NCBI GenBank assembly: GCA_030613055.1
Contig: JAUWMR010000006.1
Span: forward strand, 1-64,000
Direction of reading: 5' to 3'
DNA: 64,000 bases
DNA from: Desulfobacteraceae bacterium
GTDB taxonomy: Bacteria; Desulfobacterota; DSM-4660; Desulfatiglandales; Desulfatiglandaceae
The notes under the pieces were generated by a model, which ran no database searches, was not told the origin of the DNA, and saw only the letters and a list, made by a program, of their open reading frames with translations. Both the position numbers and the translations under genes were made by a program. Below are positions 46,563 through 55,136 of this stretch, piece after piece (position 1 is the first letter of the stretch; every line of letters starts with the position of its first letter).

Positions 46563-49307
46563 TCAATTTGTAGCATTCAACAAAACAGAGGGCGCTTCAG
46601 TTAACATCTGGTCACTGCATGTAGACATGACAATGGCCTTTCCCGGACATTCTGCCACACACATGCCGCAGCCCTGGCAGAGACCGGGGTCGATGAATGC
46701 CGCGCCTGTTTCATGGTCAATGAACGGGACGTTAAAGGGACAAGTCCTGACGCATGTCAAGCATACAGCGCATTTTTCAGGCATAACCTCTGCCACCATC
46801 CCGCCCACCTGGACCTTATCCTGCTTTAAAATCTCCAAGGCTCTGGCCGCGGCCGCCTTAGCCTGTGTGATACTGTCTCCCGTATCTTTGGGATAAACCG
46901 CAAGCCCTGCCAGGTAGACTCCTTTGCTGCTGGCATCTACGGGCCTCATCTTTTCCGGGGATTCGGCAAAGAACCCGTCGCTGTCCATATTCACCCTGAA
47001 GATGTTAGCCAGTTCCTGGTTGTTTGTCCCCACAATAGCGCTCTGTAGTGAGACAAAATCGGCTTTCAAGGCAACGGGTCTTTCGAGGATAGGATCGTAA
47101 ACCGTGACGCTCAGCTTGCCCTGATCGCTTTCAGAGTTGACTTCGGGTTTATTATTCCGGTCATATCTAATGAATATAACACCCTTATCACGTGCTTCCC
47201 GGTAGAGGTCTTCCCTCTCTCCGTATGTGCGCATCTCCCTGTAAAGGACATAAATATTCATATCCGGATTTTTGGTCTTCAGATCCACCGCGGTTCGAAC
47301 CGTGAAAGAACAACAAAAATTGCTGCAATGAGTGCAGGCGGGTTCACGGGAACCAACGCATTGTATAAAAACTGCTGAATTGGCTCTCTCTATTGAGGCT
47401 GGGGCCTTGATCATTTTTTCGCTCAATTCAGACCAGAGATATACATTCTTGTTTTTACCGTACAGATACTCTTCCGGCTTAACAGGATTTCCCCCGGGTG
47501 CCAGGATACTCACGCCGTGCAGGATCTCTTTTCCTTTTCCTTTTTTCTCAACAGTAGTTACAAACCTGCCGGCAAACCCCCTGTTTTCTTTGACCGTTGT
47601 TTCGGTCATCACTTTGATATTTTTGTCCTTTTTGACGGAAGATATAAGGTCCTTCAGGTATTTCTGGGCATCATATCCCTGCCATGTGGCCCTCACGTGA
47701 CGGCCATGCCCGCCAAGTTGTTTTTCTTTTTCTATTAATGTAACCGGATACCCTTCCCTGGAAATAGACAGGGCACTTTCAAGCCCGGCAACACCGCCGC
47801 CGACCACAAGGGCACGTTTAACGACCGGTATCTCCTTTACAGGGGGCGGTGTAATAAGGGCGGCACGGGCTACGCCCATACGGATACGGTCTTTCAGTTG
47901 TGCTGTCGCGGATTGAGGATCAATTGCCCTGAGATCCACTGTCTCGTACAGGTAGGGATTCAGGCCCGTGAGTTTAAGGGCTTCCTCAACAATGTCCTTG
48001 TGTACTACAGGTGTACAACTTGCGAAAACCAGCCTGTTCGTATCTGTTTCTTTTAATTTTTCAGTAAGCCCGGTCAATATGTTATCCTCAACCCTTATGA
48101 CGGCGGTGACTCCGGGAATTTCCTTAGCCTGGTTTTCCAGAACAGCGCTCAGACCAGGTGACATACCGGGACACAGGTGATAGGCTATCAGGATATCAGG
48201 GTCTTTTTTCCCGGCTTTTATAGGTTTTGGATATGCCCTGGGTGGGGCAAAGGATTCAGGCTCTAAGATGGCGGCTATTTCAGATACTGCGGCAGCGGCC
48301 TGGGTAATGGATTCGCCGATATCAAAAGGACCCATTAAACCGCCGCAAACGAATATCCCTGGTATATTTGTGGACACAGGCATGAAGGGTTCATTTGCAA
48401 CGAACTGGTTTTTGTTCAGTTTCACCCCGGTTTTCTTAGCCAGCTCAATGGCTTCTACTGATGGTCTGAGACCCACGGAAAGGACAACCATATTAAAGTT
48501 CTCTTCATGTACCTTATCGTTTTCATCGGCATATGCAATCAAGAGATCATCGCCCCCAGGTACCGAATCAATTGTGTGAACCCGGCTGCGAACGAGTTGG
48601 ACGTCCCTTGAGATAGCCTCGTTTAGGTATTCTTCAAAACCCTTACCATGGGTTCTCATATCCATATAAAAGATAGTAGTTTCAATCTCTTCATTGAAGT
48701 CCTTTGCATTGACGGCTTCCTTGAGCGCATACATACAGCAAACCGAAGAGCAGTAGGGCGCATCACACTTGTTAATATCTCTTGAACCCACGCACTGGAG
48801 CCAGGCAATTTTTTCAGGTGTCTTGCCGTCAGAGGGCCTTTTTAATATCCCTTTATTGGGACCGAGCGGCCTCTGGAGTTGTTCAAATTCCACACTTGTG
48901 ATGACATTCGGGTAATTTCCATAGGAATAGGTGTCATGCGGAGTGGGATCAAATGGTTCAATACCTGCTGAAAGGATAACAGCTCCGGCCTTTAAGGTTT
49001 TTTCCTCATTTCCGGTTTTCAGGGAAATAATGAAATTTCCCGTGTTACCGGAGATATCAAGAACATTTGTATCAAGCATAATGTTAATATTCGGGTCCTG
49101 TTCACAGGCGGCAATCCTGGGATCCAGCTTGCAACAGGCGCAAAGCGGATAAATGCGGTGAAGATTGGGTATCATACCCCCTAAGGAAGACATATGCTCA
49201 ATCAGATGAACGCCATAGCCGGCACCAGCTAAAGAAAGAGCTGCCTGAATCCCTGAAATTCCACCACCAATAATCACTACAGAGCCTTTTGGTTTTTCTT
49301 GACCCAT
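46563..49307 (-). CDS. hdrA: HdrA-type flavin/iron-sulfur protein, cysteine form
   Basis: About 914 residues from ATG 49307 (AGGAG nine bases upstream); an in-frame ATG at 49328 lacks a site. FAD motif VVIIGGGISGIQAALSLAGAG at the start, IYPLCACCKLDPRIAACE in place of the NDCAM-Sec segment, GGGVAGLESALSISREG in the second half, and two C-terminal [4Fe-4S] motifs (CAVCLTCVRTCP; CQGCGMCVAECP). It lacks the two N-terminal ferredoxin motifs of the Sec-HdrAs. First gene of operon II. No in-frame UGA interrupts it. Confidence 0.92.
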   Translation of the reverse strand: MGQEKPKGSVVIIGGGISGIQAALSLAGAGYGVHLIEHMSSLGGMIPNLHRIYPLCACCKLDPRIAACEQDPNINIMLDTNVLDISGNTGNFIISLKTGNEEKTLKAGAVILSAGIEPFDPTPHDTYSYGNYPNVITSVEFEQLQRPLGPNKGILKRPSDGKTPEKIAWLQCVGSRDINKCDAPYCSSVCCMYALKEAVNAKDFNEEIETTIFYMDMRTHGKGFEEYLNEAISRDVQLVRSRVHTIDSVPGGDDLLIAYADENDKVHEENFNMVVLSVGLRPSVEAIELAKKTGVKLNKNQFVANEPFMPVSTNIPGIFVCGGLMGPFDIGESITQAAAAVSEIAAILEPESFAPPRAYPKPIKAGKKDPDILIAYHLCPGMSPGLSAVLENQAKEIPGVTAVIRVEDNILTGLTEKLKETDTNRLVFASCTPVVHKDIVEEALKLTGLNPYLYETVDLRAIDPQSATAQLKDRIRMGVARAALITPPPVKEIPVVKRALVVGGGVAGLESALSISREGYPVTLIEKEKQLGGHGRHVRATWQGYDAQKYLKDLISSVKKDKNIKVMTETTVKENRGFAGRFVTTVEKKGKGKEILHGVSILAPGGNPVKPEEYLYGKNKNVYLWSELSEKMIKAPASIERANSAVFIQCVGSREPACTHCSNFCCSFTVRTAVDLKTKNPDMNIYVLYREMRTYGEREDLYREARDKGVIFIRYDRNNKPEVNSESDQGKLSVTVYDPILERPVALKADFVSLQSAIVGTNNQELANIFRVNMDSDGFFAESPEKMRPVDASSKGVYLAGLAVYPKDTGDSITQAKAAAARALEILKQDKVQVGGMVAEVMPEKCAVCLTCVRTCPFNVPFIDHETGAAFIDPGLCQGCGMCVAECPGKAIVMSTCSDQMLTEAPSVLLNATN

Positions 49308-49638
49308 AACATCACTCTCCTGCGTCATAAGTATTTATTGTAGAGGAAGTGTATTCGGTTTTTTGTCAGAGGGTGGGAAAGAAGCCTTGATCATGGAAAG
49401 AAATGGGAAATTTTTTCGCATATGGGACATCTTTTCCCGAACCTGTTTGTGAAAACATTTACTTGCCATAATAGATGGTTTACTGTCAAGAAAAATGTTG
49501 CATATAAAAAGGCTAAAAATATTTAATACAGGACCATGCACAAGTTTCCTAAATACTTGATAATTCATTTAGTACCTGGTAATAAAATAGTTAAATCGTT
49601 GTCCCGGTTATGGACAAAAGACAAACAGGTTATAGGAA
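49308..49638. other. 331-bp divergent region upstream of operon II
   Basis: It must hold the operon II promoter (minus) and that of the small plus-strand gene at 49639. I found no sigma-54 consensus on the minus strand, unlike operon I. Nothing else stands out. Confidence 0.4.
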
Positions 49639-49854
49639 ATGGCCAGAAATTGCTGCTGGAACTGCAAGTACTATATTGTAAGAGGCGATAATGAACCGGC
49701 CATATTAAGCGGTGCCACCTCAAATGTCTGCACTTTCCACAACCAGAAGGATGAGGCTGAAGATCCCGTGTCGCGGGCCAAAAAGTGGGAGAAATATGCT
49801 TATTCAACGCCTGCCGGCTATGTTTGTTCGCATTACAAGGAGAGGTTTTATTAA
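49639..49854 (+). CDS. Small Cys-rich protein, probable zinc binder
   Basis: 71 residues: MARNCCWNCKYYIVRGDNE at the start (CCxxC), then SNVCTFHNQKD and GYVCSHYKERFY. The spacing C-x2-C, C-x2-H, C-x-H suggests a zinc- or iron-binding module. A TAGGAA site precedes it. Conserved hypothetical in type, family not recognised. It ends directly at the inverted-repeat element that follows. Confidence 0.65.
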   Translation: MARNCCWNCKYYIVRGDNEPAILSGATSNVCTFHNQKDEAEDPVSRAKKWEKYAYSTPAGYVCSHYKERFY

Positions 49855-50001
49855 TTAGTGCCCATCCATAAATGGCCATTTTGCCCGATATCTGCGTTGC
49901 GCTAAAATTTTAATCCTCAAAATACTCAATGTATTCCTGCGGTTAAAATTTTTACGCGCCTTGATCTCGAACAAACTATCTCATTTATGGACGGACACTA
50001 A
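49855..50001. repeat. 147-bp MITE-like element with 20-bp terminal inverted repeats
   Basis: The left end TTAGTGCCCATCCATAAATG and the right end CATTTATGGACGGACACTAA are inverted copies with two mismatches. Internally GCGCTAAAATTTTAA and GTTAAAATTTTTACGCGC are also inverted, so the whole element can fold as one long hairpin. It abuts the preceding stop codon and ends about 20 bp before the fmdB start. Confidence 0.7.
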
Positions 50002-50020
50002 GTGGGAAGGGGATCGAAAA

Positions 50021-50362
50021 GTGCCTATTTATGAATACCAGTGCCGCAAATGCAAGAAACAGTTCCAGAGTCTCGTAATGAGTAAAGAGGAGGAGACGAA
50101 TCTGCCGTGTCCAGGGTGTGGCAATCGTGACCTGAAAAGGCTTATTTCAAGAGTTGCCTATCACGTATCAGAGGGTGAACGTCTTGAGGCATTTGATCCC
50201 AATAAGAGCCAGAGCGACAGCTTCTACAAGGACAGTCGTAATATTGGTTTGGCTGCTAAAAAAAGGGCTCAGCAAATGGGCGCGGACTTAGGAAGTGGTT
50301 TTGAGGCGAAACTTGAGAAACTGAGGACAGATCCCGGAAGTGTGTTAATGGATAGTGAATGA
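50021..50362 (+). CDS. FmdB-family zinc ribbon protein
   Basis: 113 residues from GTG 50021, with GGAAGGGGAT upstream. MPIYEYQCRKCKK and LPCPGCGNRDLKR give two CxxC pairs, the classic FmdB zinc ribbon used in putative regulatory proteins; the C-terminal half is helical and charged. The N-terminus is invariant in this family, which settles the start against an earlier in-frame ATG at 49961 that lies inside the repeat element. Confidence 0.88.
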   Translation: MPIYEYQCRKCKKQFQSLVMSKEEETNLPCPGCGNRDLKRLISRVAYHVSEGERLEAFDPNKSQSDSFYKDSRNIGLAAKKRAQQMGADLGSGFEAKLEKLRTDPGSVLMDSE

Positions 50363-50368
50363 GAATAG

Positions 50369-50396
50369 GCATAAGGCATAAGGCATAAGGCATAAG
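50369..50396. repeat. Tandem repeat, GCATAAG x4
   Basis: Four uninterrupted 7-bp units lie just after the fmdB stop. Nearby AGCCTTATGC (about 50432-50441) is an inverted relative, so a hairpin with one unit is possible. Confidence 0.75.
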
Positions 50397-50521
50397 GATC
50401 ACCTCTTTCTTCCTTGAGCCATGCGCCTTGAGCCTTATGCTTTGCATACAAATCTATCGAATTTTTAAATAAAAAAATTTTTGGTCGTTTTCAGACTTGA
50501 AATTTCCATTGGAAGATTGTC

Positions 50522-50836
50522 ATGCGTCGAGAAGGAGAAGTCGTCCTGATCTACTATCAGGATCAACCGGGTATTTTCGCACGTATCGAATCTATTGAAC
50601 CTGATATCAAAAAGGACTGGTATCATGTAACGCTTTTGCTGCTTACCCTACCTACACAGCCGATCACATGGATACTCAGGGAGTCCTACATTGATGGCGC
50701 CCCGTTCACAATGGGCGGAAGGCCCATGAGACTTGAGGAGGTCAAAAGGGTTTTGCCCGAAAAAAGCTCAAGTAATGGGGATGGAGATAAAGGGCCGCAT
50801 AAGGTGGGGAAGGTCATTCCTTTTAAGAAACTTTAG
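50522..50836 (+). CDS. Conserved hypothetical protein (104 aa)
   Basis: Begins MRREGEVVLIYYQDQPGIFARIESIEPD, mostly beta-strand with a KOW- or SH3-like feel, and ends in a charged tail HKVGKVIPFKKL. No cysteine motif and no signal peptide. It is followed after 26 bp by a small membrane protein on the same strand. I do not recognise a function. Confidence 0.65.
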   Translation: MRREGEVVLIYYQDQPGIFARIESIEPDIKKDWYHVTLLLLTLPTQPITWILRESYIDGAPFTMGGRPMRLEEVKRVLPEKSSSNGDGDKGPHKVGKVIPFKKL

Positions 50837-50862
50837 TAATATGAATTTCGAGGCGCAAGACA

Positions 50863-51048
50863 ATGGGTGCACCTGAAATATTTTTCATACGCCTGAGCCT
50901 TTCCATAATGTTCGCTTTTCTGATATGCAGGTTCTTTTTTCAGAGCATGCCTATGATAAAGGTTTTTGGGCTGGCTGTTATCATGTTAGGACTTGCATAT
51001 GTGTTAGAATACTTTAGAAAGCGAAAAAAAAGGGAGCCTATGCCTTGA
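50863..51048 (+). CDS. Small membrane protein (61 aa)
   Basis: Two hydrophobic helices (about 6-26 and 30-50) and a basic tail EYFRKRKKREPMP, which places the C-terminus in the cytoplasm. Good spacing to the previous gene suggests cotranscription. Convergent with plsB, 10 bp apart. Confidence 0.6.
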   Translation: MGAPEIFFIRLSLSIMFAFLICRFFFQSMPMIKVFGLAVIMLGLAYVLEYFRKRKKREPMP

Positions 51049-51058
51049 GCCTGTTTCA

Positions 51059-53614
51059 TTACGCCCTGTAATGTGACAATTCATATGTCCTTTGCGTGAG
51101 CTGTGACAATTTCTCCATTGCCTGGTCGTGGCCCTCCCCGGATTTGATATGGCTTTGCCATATCTCTGCATTGATAAACTCAATCGCGTTTTTAAAATTG
51201 AGCTCGGAAATCGCTTCAAGGTGATCAATGATACCCATTTTATGAAGCTTGAGTCCCAGGTGACTCATATTTTTTAAAAGATCACTTTTATTAATGTTCC
51301 CTTTTTCCATGTGCATGAATGATTGCGCTGCGATCCAGTAGGATTCGAGAAATGTCTTGGCCAGGGCCGCCCAGATGGGTAATTTGTCAAAGCCGAGCCT
51401 GCTAGGTTTATATCCGCCTTCTTCACTCCCTTTTTCAATAAAGGAGGCATCCATGAAATAGGCGATGATCATGTCAATTTCTTCCTGGGTGGTGTTTTTT
51501 TCTTCATAGATAAATTCCTTCTTGAAGAGGTTCTTCAGAAAACGATAGTCATCAAAGATGGCCTCCCCGGACTTTACCTCTTCAGTCCCTGTCAGCATAG
51601 ACACGGCAACAAAGGCGTGGCAGATAAAGTAATGAATAATACTGTTTTTGTAGTATTCAAGTTCCGCCTTTTTTTCTTCGTCAACGTAAAAGAAGGTTTC
51701 GGCTCCATCCACGTCCTCAAGCGAGCCGACTACCTTTCGGTAAATCAAAAGAGACAGGGTTTCTTCTATTGTTTCTTCAAAATTATCTAAAGTTGTAGCT
51801 ATGGGGAATTCATATTTTTTAAGAAAGGTTAAAAGAACATGTGCTGTGTCGGTAAGTTCATGTGCATGAAAACCTCGACGGTGTTTGGTTAGAATGGTCG
51901 AAGCAACAAGTGCCATGGGCGTTACAAGGATGATCCTGTTAACGGATTTTATTAATTGAAAGGCAAGATTTCTGTGTGTTTCCTCGTCAAGCCCCCCTGC
52001 TTTTCCCGTGTACTCCTTAAGGGAAAGCGGTTCGCCGAAACGGATATAAACCTTTCCATATTTTCGCTTTAAAAACTGCCTGGCCCTGATCATCTGTCTA
52101 AAGCTTTCCTTTTCTTTCTTTTTACCGCCTATCTCCTTTATATAGGATTTCTCCTCAAGAATCCTGTCATAGCTGATGGAGGCGGGAACAAATATGAGAT
52201 CATCACAGTATCCCTCGCTGTATGCTTCAAGCAGAATTGAGAGAAACCCGATCTTGGGGAGAATCAGTTTTCCACTCCGGCTTCGGCCGCCTTCGATAAA
52301 GAATTCGAGGGGATGCCCTTCGTCAATCAGCGCCTTTACATATCTTGAAAATACTTTTGCATAGAGCCTGGCCCCTCTAAAGGACCTTCGAATGATAATG
52401 GCCCCCGCTTTTCTGACAAAATGGCCCATTGGGAAGAAGGCCATATTCTTGCCTGCCACAACCCTGGGGACATGCATGTTGTGCAGGTAAAGGATATCAT
52501 TGAGGGCCAGATAATCGATATGGCTTTTGTGGGACGGGACGTAGATCAGAGGCCCCTTTCTGGCCCATTCCCTCAAGACGGCCAGTTCCTTAAGGTTTAA
52601 ATCGATACCTTCAAAGGTCTTTTTCCAGAACCATGTCAGGAGTCTATGAAGGAACTGTATGTAGGCAATGTTATAATCACCCGCGATTTCGTTAAAGTAT
52701 GCGCCGGCCCTCTTTCTGAGTTGTTTAAGCTGGTTTCTGTTTCCTTCGGCCATATATTCTACAGTCTGTACAATTTCTTTGTCCTTAAGCACGGTCTCCT
52801 TGATCTGCTGCCTGGATTTCATAACAGGACCTAAGATTATCCTTTTCTGCATGTCTATGCTTTCAGTGAGCATCTGCCTGACCTCAACGGCCATGAGTTC
52901 CATAGGCCTGCCTGCCGCCTGGCTTTCCAGATAGGCCTTAAGGTCCAGGGGTCTTCCGAAGTCTATGAACGCCTTGCGATGATATCTGAAAAAGAGGACG
53001 ATTTTTCTGATAAGCCCGGGCTTATCTTTGTACCCGAAAAATATGTCTAAAAGGTTCGGGTGCTCTTTTTCCGGGGCTTTCTGGTAGATAACAAGCAGGG
53101 GGATGATAAAAATAGGCTTTTCCATCTGTTTCTGCGTATCAAGGAGAAAGTGGAGATGGTCCTTCTCGGCATGGACAAAATGCCTGTGAAATTGTTTTGG
53201 GTCCACAAGGCTGAAAAGAGAGGTGGTTCCCCTTTGAATAGCATTATTAAAAAATCCGGTTTCAAAAGGGTTGGGAAACCGGCCCTGTTTAAGAAAGTAG
53301 GAGATATAATATTTTAGTATTTTTGTTAACTGTGACACGGGAAGGAGCAGGGAGATATTCAGATCAAAGGATATCCTGGGGTAGGGCAGGCGGCTTCTCC
53401 TGAAGCGATAATGATAGAGCAGGTAATCCAAAATGCCTCTGTATTTCATGGCATATATGACCGTACCATCCTTGTTCATCTGCTTCAGGTCCTCGGCCAT
53501 ATTTGCATCAAACTGGACACGCTGAAAGAGCCTGTAAAGAAACCATGTCAGGAAGAAACCGGGTTTCTGGTTAAGCTCAAAAGGGTAAAAAGACTTTTTT
53601 CGATTCATATTCAT
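51059..53614 (-). CDS. plsB: Glycerol-3-phosphate 1-O-acyltransferase
   Basis: 851 residues, the normal size of PlsB. The acceptor motif HKSHID (HxxxxD) lies near residue 363 in PSHKSHIDYL, followed by GAIIIRRSFRG and the FIEGGRSRSGK motif that binds glycerol-3-phosphate. It adds the first acyl chain in phospholipid synthesis at the inner membrane. Paired functionally with the PlsC-like enzyme at 14764. Confidence 0.93.
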   Translation of the reverse strand: MNMNRKKSFYPFELNQKPGFFLTWFLYRLFQRVQFDANMAEDLKQMNKDGTVIYAMKYRGILDYLLYHYRFRRSRLPYPRISFDLNISLLLPVSQLTKILKYYISYFLKQGRFPNPFETGFFNNAIQRGTTSLFSLVDPKQFHRHFVHAEKDHLHFLLDTQKQMEKPIFIIPLLVIYQKAPEKEHPNLLDIFFGYKDKPGLIRKIVLFFRYHRKAFIDFGRPLDLKAYLESQAAGRPMELMAVEVRQMLTESIDMQKRIILGPVMKSRQQIKETVLKDKEIVQTVEYMAEGNRNQLKQLRKRAGAYFNEIAGDYNIAYIQFLHRLLTWFWKKTFEGIDLNLKELAVLREWARKGPLIYVPSHKSHIDYLALNDILYLHNMHVPRVVAGKNMAFFPMGHFVRKAGAIIIRRSFRGARLYAKVFSRYVKALIDEGHPLEFFIEGGRSRSGKLILPKIGFLSILLEAYSEGYCDDLIFVPASISYDRILEEKSYIKEIGGKKKEKESFRQMIRARQFLKRKYGKVYIRFGEPLSLKEYTGKAGGLDEETHRNLAFQLIKSVNRIILVTPMALVASTILTKHRRGFHAHELTDTAHVLLTFLKKYEFPIATTLDNFEETIEETLSLLIYRKVVGSLEDVDGAETFFYVDEEKKAELEYYKNSIIHYFICHAFVAVSMLTGTEEVKSGEAIFDDYRFLKNLFKKEFIYEEKNTTQEEIDMIIAYFMDASFIEKGSEEGGYKPSRLGFDKLPIWAALAKTFLESYWIAAQSFMHMEKGNINKSDLLKNMSHLGLKLHKMGIIDHLEAISELNFKNAIEFINAEIWQSHIKSGEGHDQAMEKLSQLTQRTYELSHYRA

Positions 53615-53753
53615 GACATGATACTGAAATTATAATCTTTAGTGGTTTCGTAAAAAGCCGTACTTGATGAATTATTTCATTTTATAGGTAAATGTGAATC
53701 CTGGCAAGCAACAAAATTGGGATATTGGGATTGCCACCTCTCTGACAGTAGTG

Positions 53754-53782
53754 TTGACAAAAGGAATCCTATGTTTAACAAT
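53754..53782 (+). promoter_or_regulatory. Candidate sigma-70 promoter for the DUF151 gene
   Basis: TTGACA at 53754-53759 is perfect; 17 bp further lies AACAAT (four of six matches to TATAAT). It would start transcription about 50 bp before the ATG at 53837. Confidence 0.4.
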
Positions 53783-53836
53783 ATATTTTGCCAAACAAGA
53801 TTAGTATATAATCTTACGTTGCCAATGGAGGAGAAT

Positions 53837-54334
53837 ATGTATAAACCAATGGTGGTATCCGGTTTGACCGTGGATCCTATAACCAATAGCCCGATTGTCA
53901 TTCTTAAGGAAGTCAACGGTGATAAGACCCTGCCAATCTGGATCGGGTTATTAGAGGCTACGGCTATTGCCAGTGAGTTGGAAGGCATCAAATTTTCCAG
54001 GCCCATGACCCATGATTTATTAAAGAATATTATGGAGATGGTTGACGTTAAAGTCGTCAAGATTGAAGTCTGCGATCTCAAGAATAACACCTATTATGCC
54101 CTTGTGCACTTCAAGCACGGGCAAAAGGAAATGTCAATAGATGCCAGGCCGAGCGATGCCCTTGCCCTGTCCCTGAGAATGAAAGCCCCTATTTTTGTGG
54201 CCGAAGAGGTAATTGATAAATCCAGCGAAATAGATTTAAAGGCAGAAACCGGGGATAAGTCGGAAAAGGGAAAGAAATGGCAGGAGATCTTAGAAAACCT
54301 CAACCCTGAAGACTTTGGCAAGTATAAAATGTAG
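53837..54334 (+). CDS. DUF151 (bifunctional nuclease-like) protein
   Basis: 165 residues from ATG 53837 with GGAGGAG directly upstream; longer in-frame starts lack a site. It shows the family pattern MVVSGLTVDPITNSPIVILKE, LPIWIGLLEATAIASEL and DARPSDALALSLRMKAPIFVAEEV. Bacterial DUF151 proteins are small and cytoplasmic; some plant relatives have nuclease activity, but the bacterial role is not settled. The next gene starts 9 bp after its stop. Confidence 0.88.
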   Translation: MYKPMVVSGLTVDPITNSPIVILKEVNGDKTLPIWIGLLEATAIASELEGIKFSRPMTHDLLKNIMEMVDVKVVKIEVCDLKNNTYYALVHFKHGQKEMSIDARPSDALALSLRMKAPIFVAEEVIDKSSEIDLKAETGDKSEKGKKWQEILENLNPEDFGKYKM

Positions 54335-54343
54335 GCACTTCTT

Positions 54344-55000
54344 ATGATAGACCTTCACACGCACACGCTGTTTAGCGATGGCGAGCTTATCCCTTCTGAG
54401 CTTGTAAGGCGTCTTGATGTTATGGGTTACAGTGCGGTGGCACTGACAGACCATGCAGACTCCTCTAATATTGATTTTATCATTCCACGTATCGTAAAGG
54501 TAGCCGGGGACTTAAACAGGGCACAACCGGTAAGAGTCGTTCCGGGTGTGGAACTCACCCATGTCCCCCCGGGTATGATCGGAAAGATGATCGAAAGAGC
54601 AAGGAATTTAGGTGCCGCTCTGGTGGCTGTCCATGGTGAAAGTCCTGTTGAACCCGTTGCTCCGGGAACTAACAGGGCCGCAATTGATGCGGGTGCGGAT
54701 ATCCTTGCCCACCCGGGGTTGATTACATATGAAGAGGCTGTCCTGGCCGCTGAAAAAGAGGTCTTCTTAGAGATCTCCGGCAGAGCAGGGCACAGCTTTA
54801 CAAATGGCCATGTGGTAAAAATCGCCACTGAGACCGGCGCACGACTTATCCTTAATTCGGACGCCCATGCCCCTCGTGATCTCATGAGCGAGGAATTCGC
54901 AGTAAAAGTAGCAGAAGGTTCGGGTCTACCTGAAGGTTCTTTAGAGGACCTTCTGTCAAACGCCCGGCGGCTTCTCGAAAGAACCGGATATTCTCTGTGA
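54344..55000 (+). CDS. PHP-domain phosphoesterase (histidinol phosphatase-like)
   Basis: 218 residues. MIDLHTHTLFSDGE carries the HTH and D ligands, ALTDHAD the second set, GVELTH the third, and LNSDAHAPRD the last; together they form the trinuclear metal site of PHP enzymes. A small cytoplasmic phosphoesterase; the substrate is unknown. In operon with the DUF151 gene. Confidence 0.85.
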   Translation: MIDLHTHTLFSDGELIPSELVRRLDVMGYSAVALTDHADSSNIDFIIPRIVKVAGDLNRAQPVRVVPGVELTHVPPGMIGKMIERARNLGAALVAVHGESPVEPVAPGTNRAAIDAGADILAHPGLITYEEAVLAAEKEVFLEISGRAGHSFTNGHVVKIATETGARLILNSDAHAPRDLMSEEFAVKVAEGSGLPEGSLEDLLSNARRLLERTGYSL

Positions 55001-55136
55001 TATGTGACTGGGGACATATGAGATTTAATATCACACACTCCGAATCTTACATATCACGTAACACATCCTTTTATTGATCCCATACCCGGATTTCACACAC
55101 CACATTTTGATAACCTGAAGGACTGAGCCGGATATA

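Noticed and set aside
49441-49500. TTGACA with TATTAT on the minus strand as a sigma-70 promoter for operon II
   Set aside because: The two boxes are only 10 bp apart, too close for a functional promoter.
49308-49638. Sigma-54 promoter for operon II
   Set aside because: No sequence with correctly spaced GG and GC cores on the minus strand.
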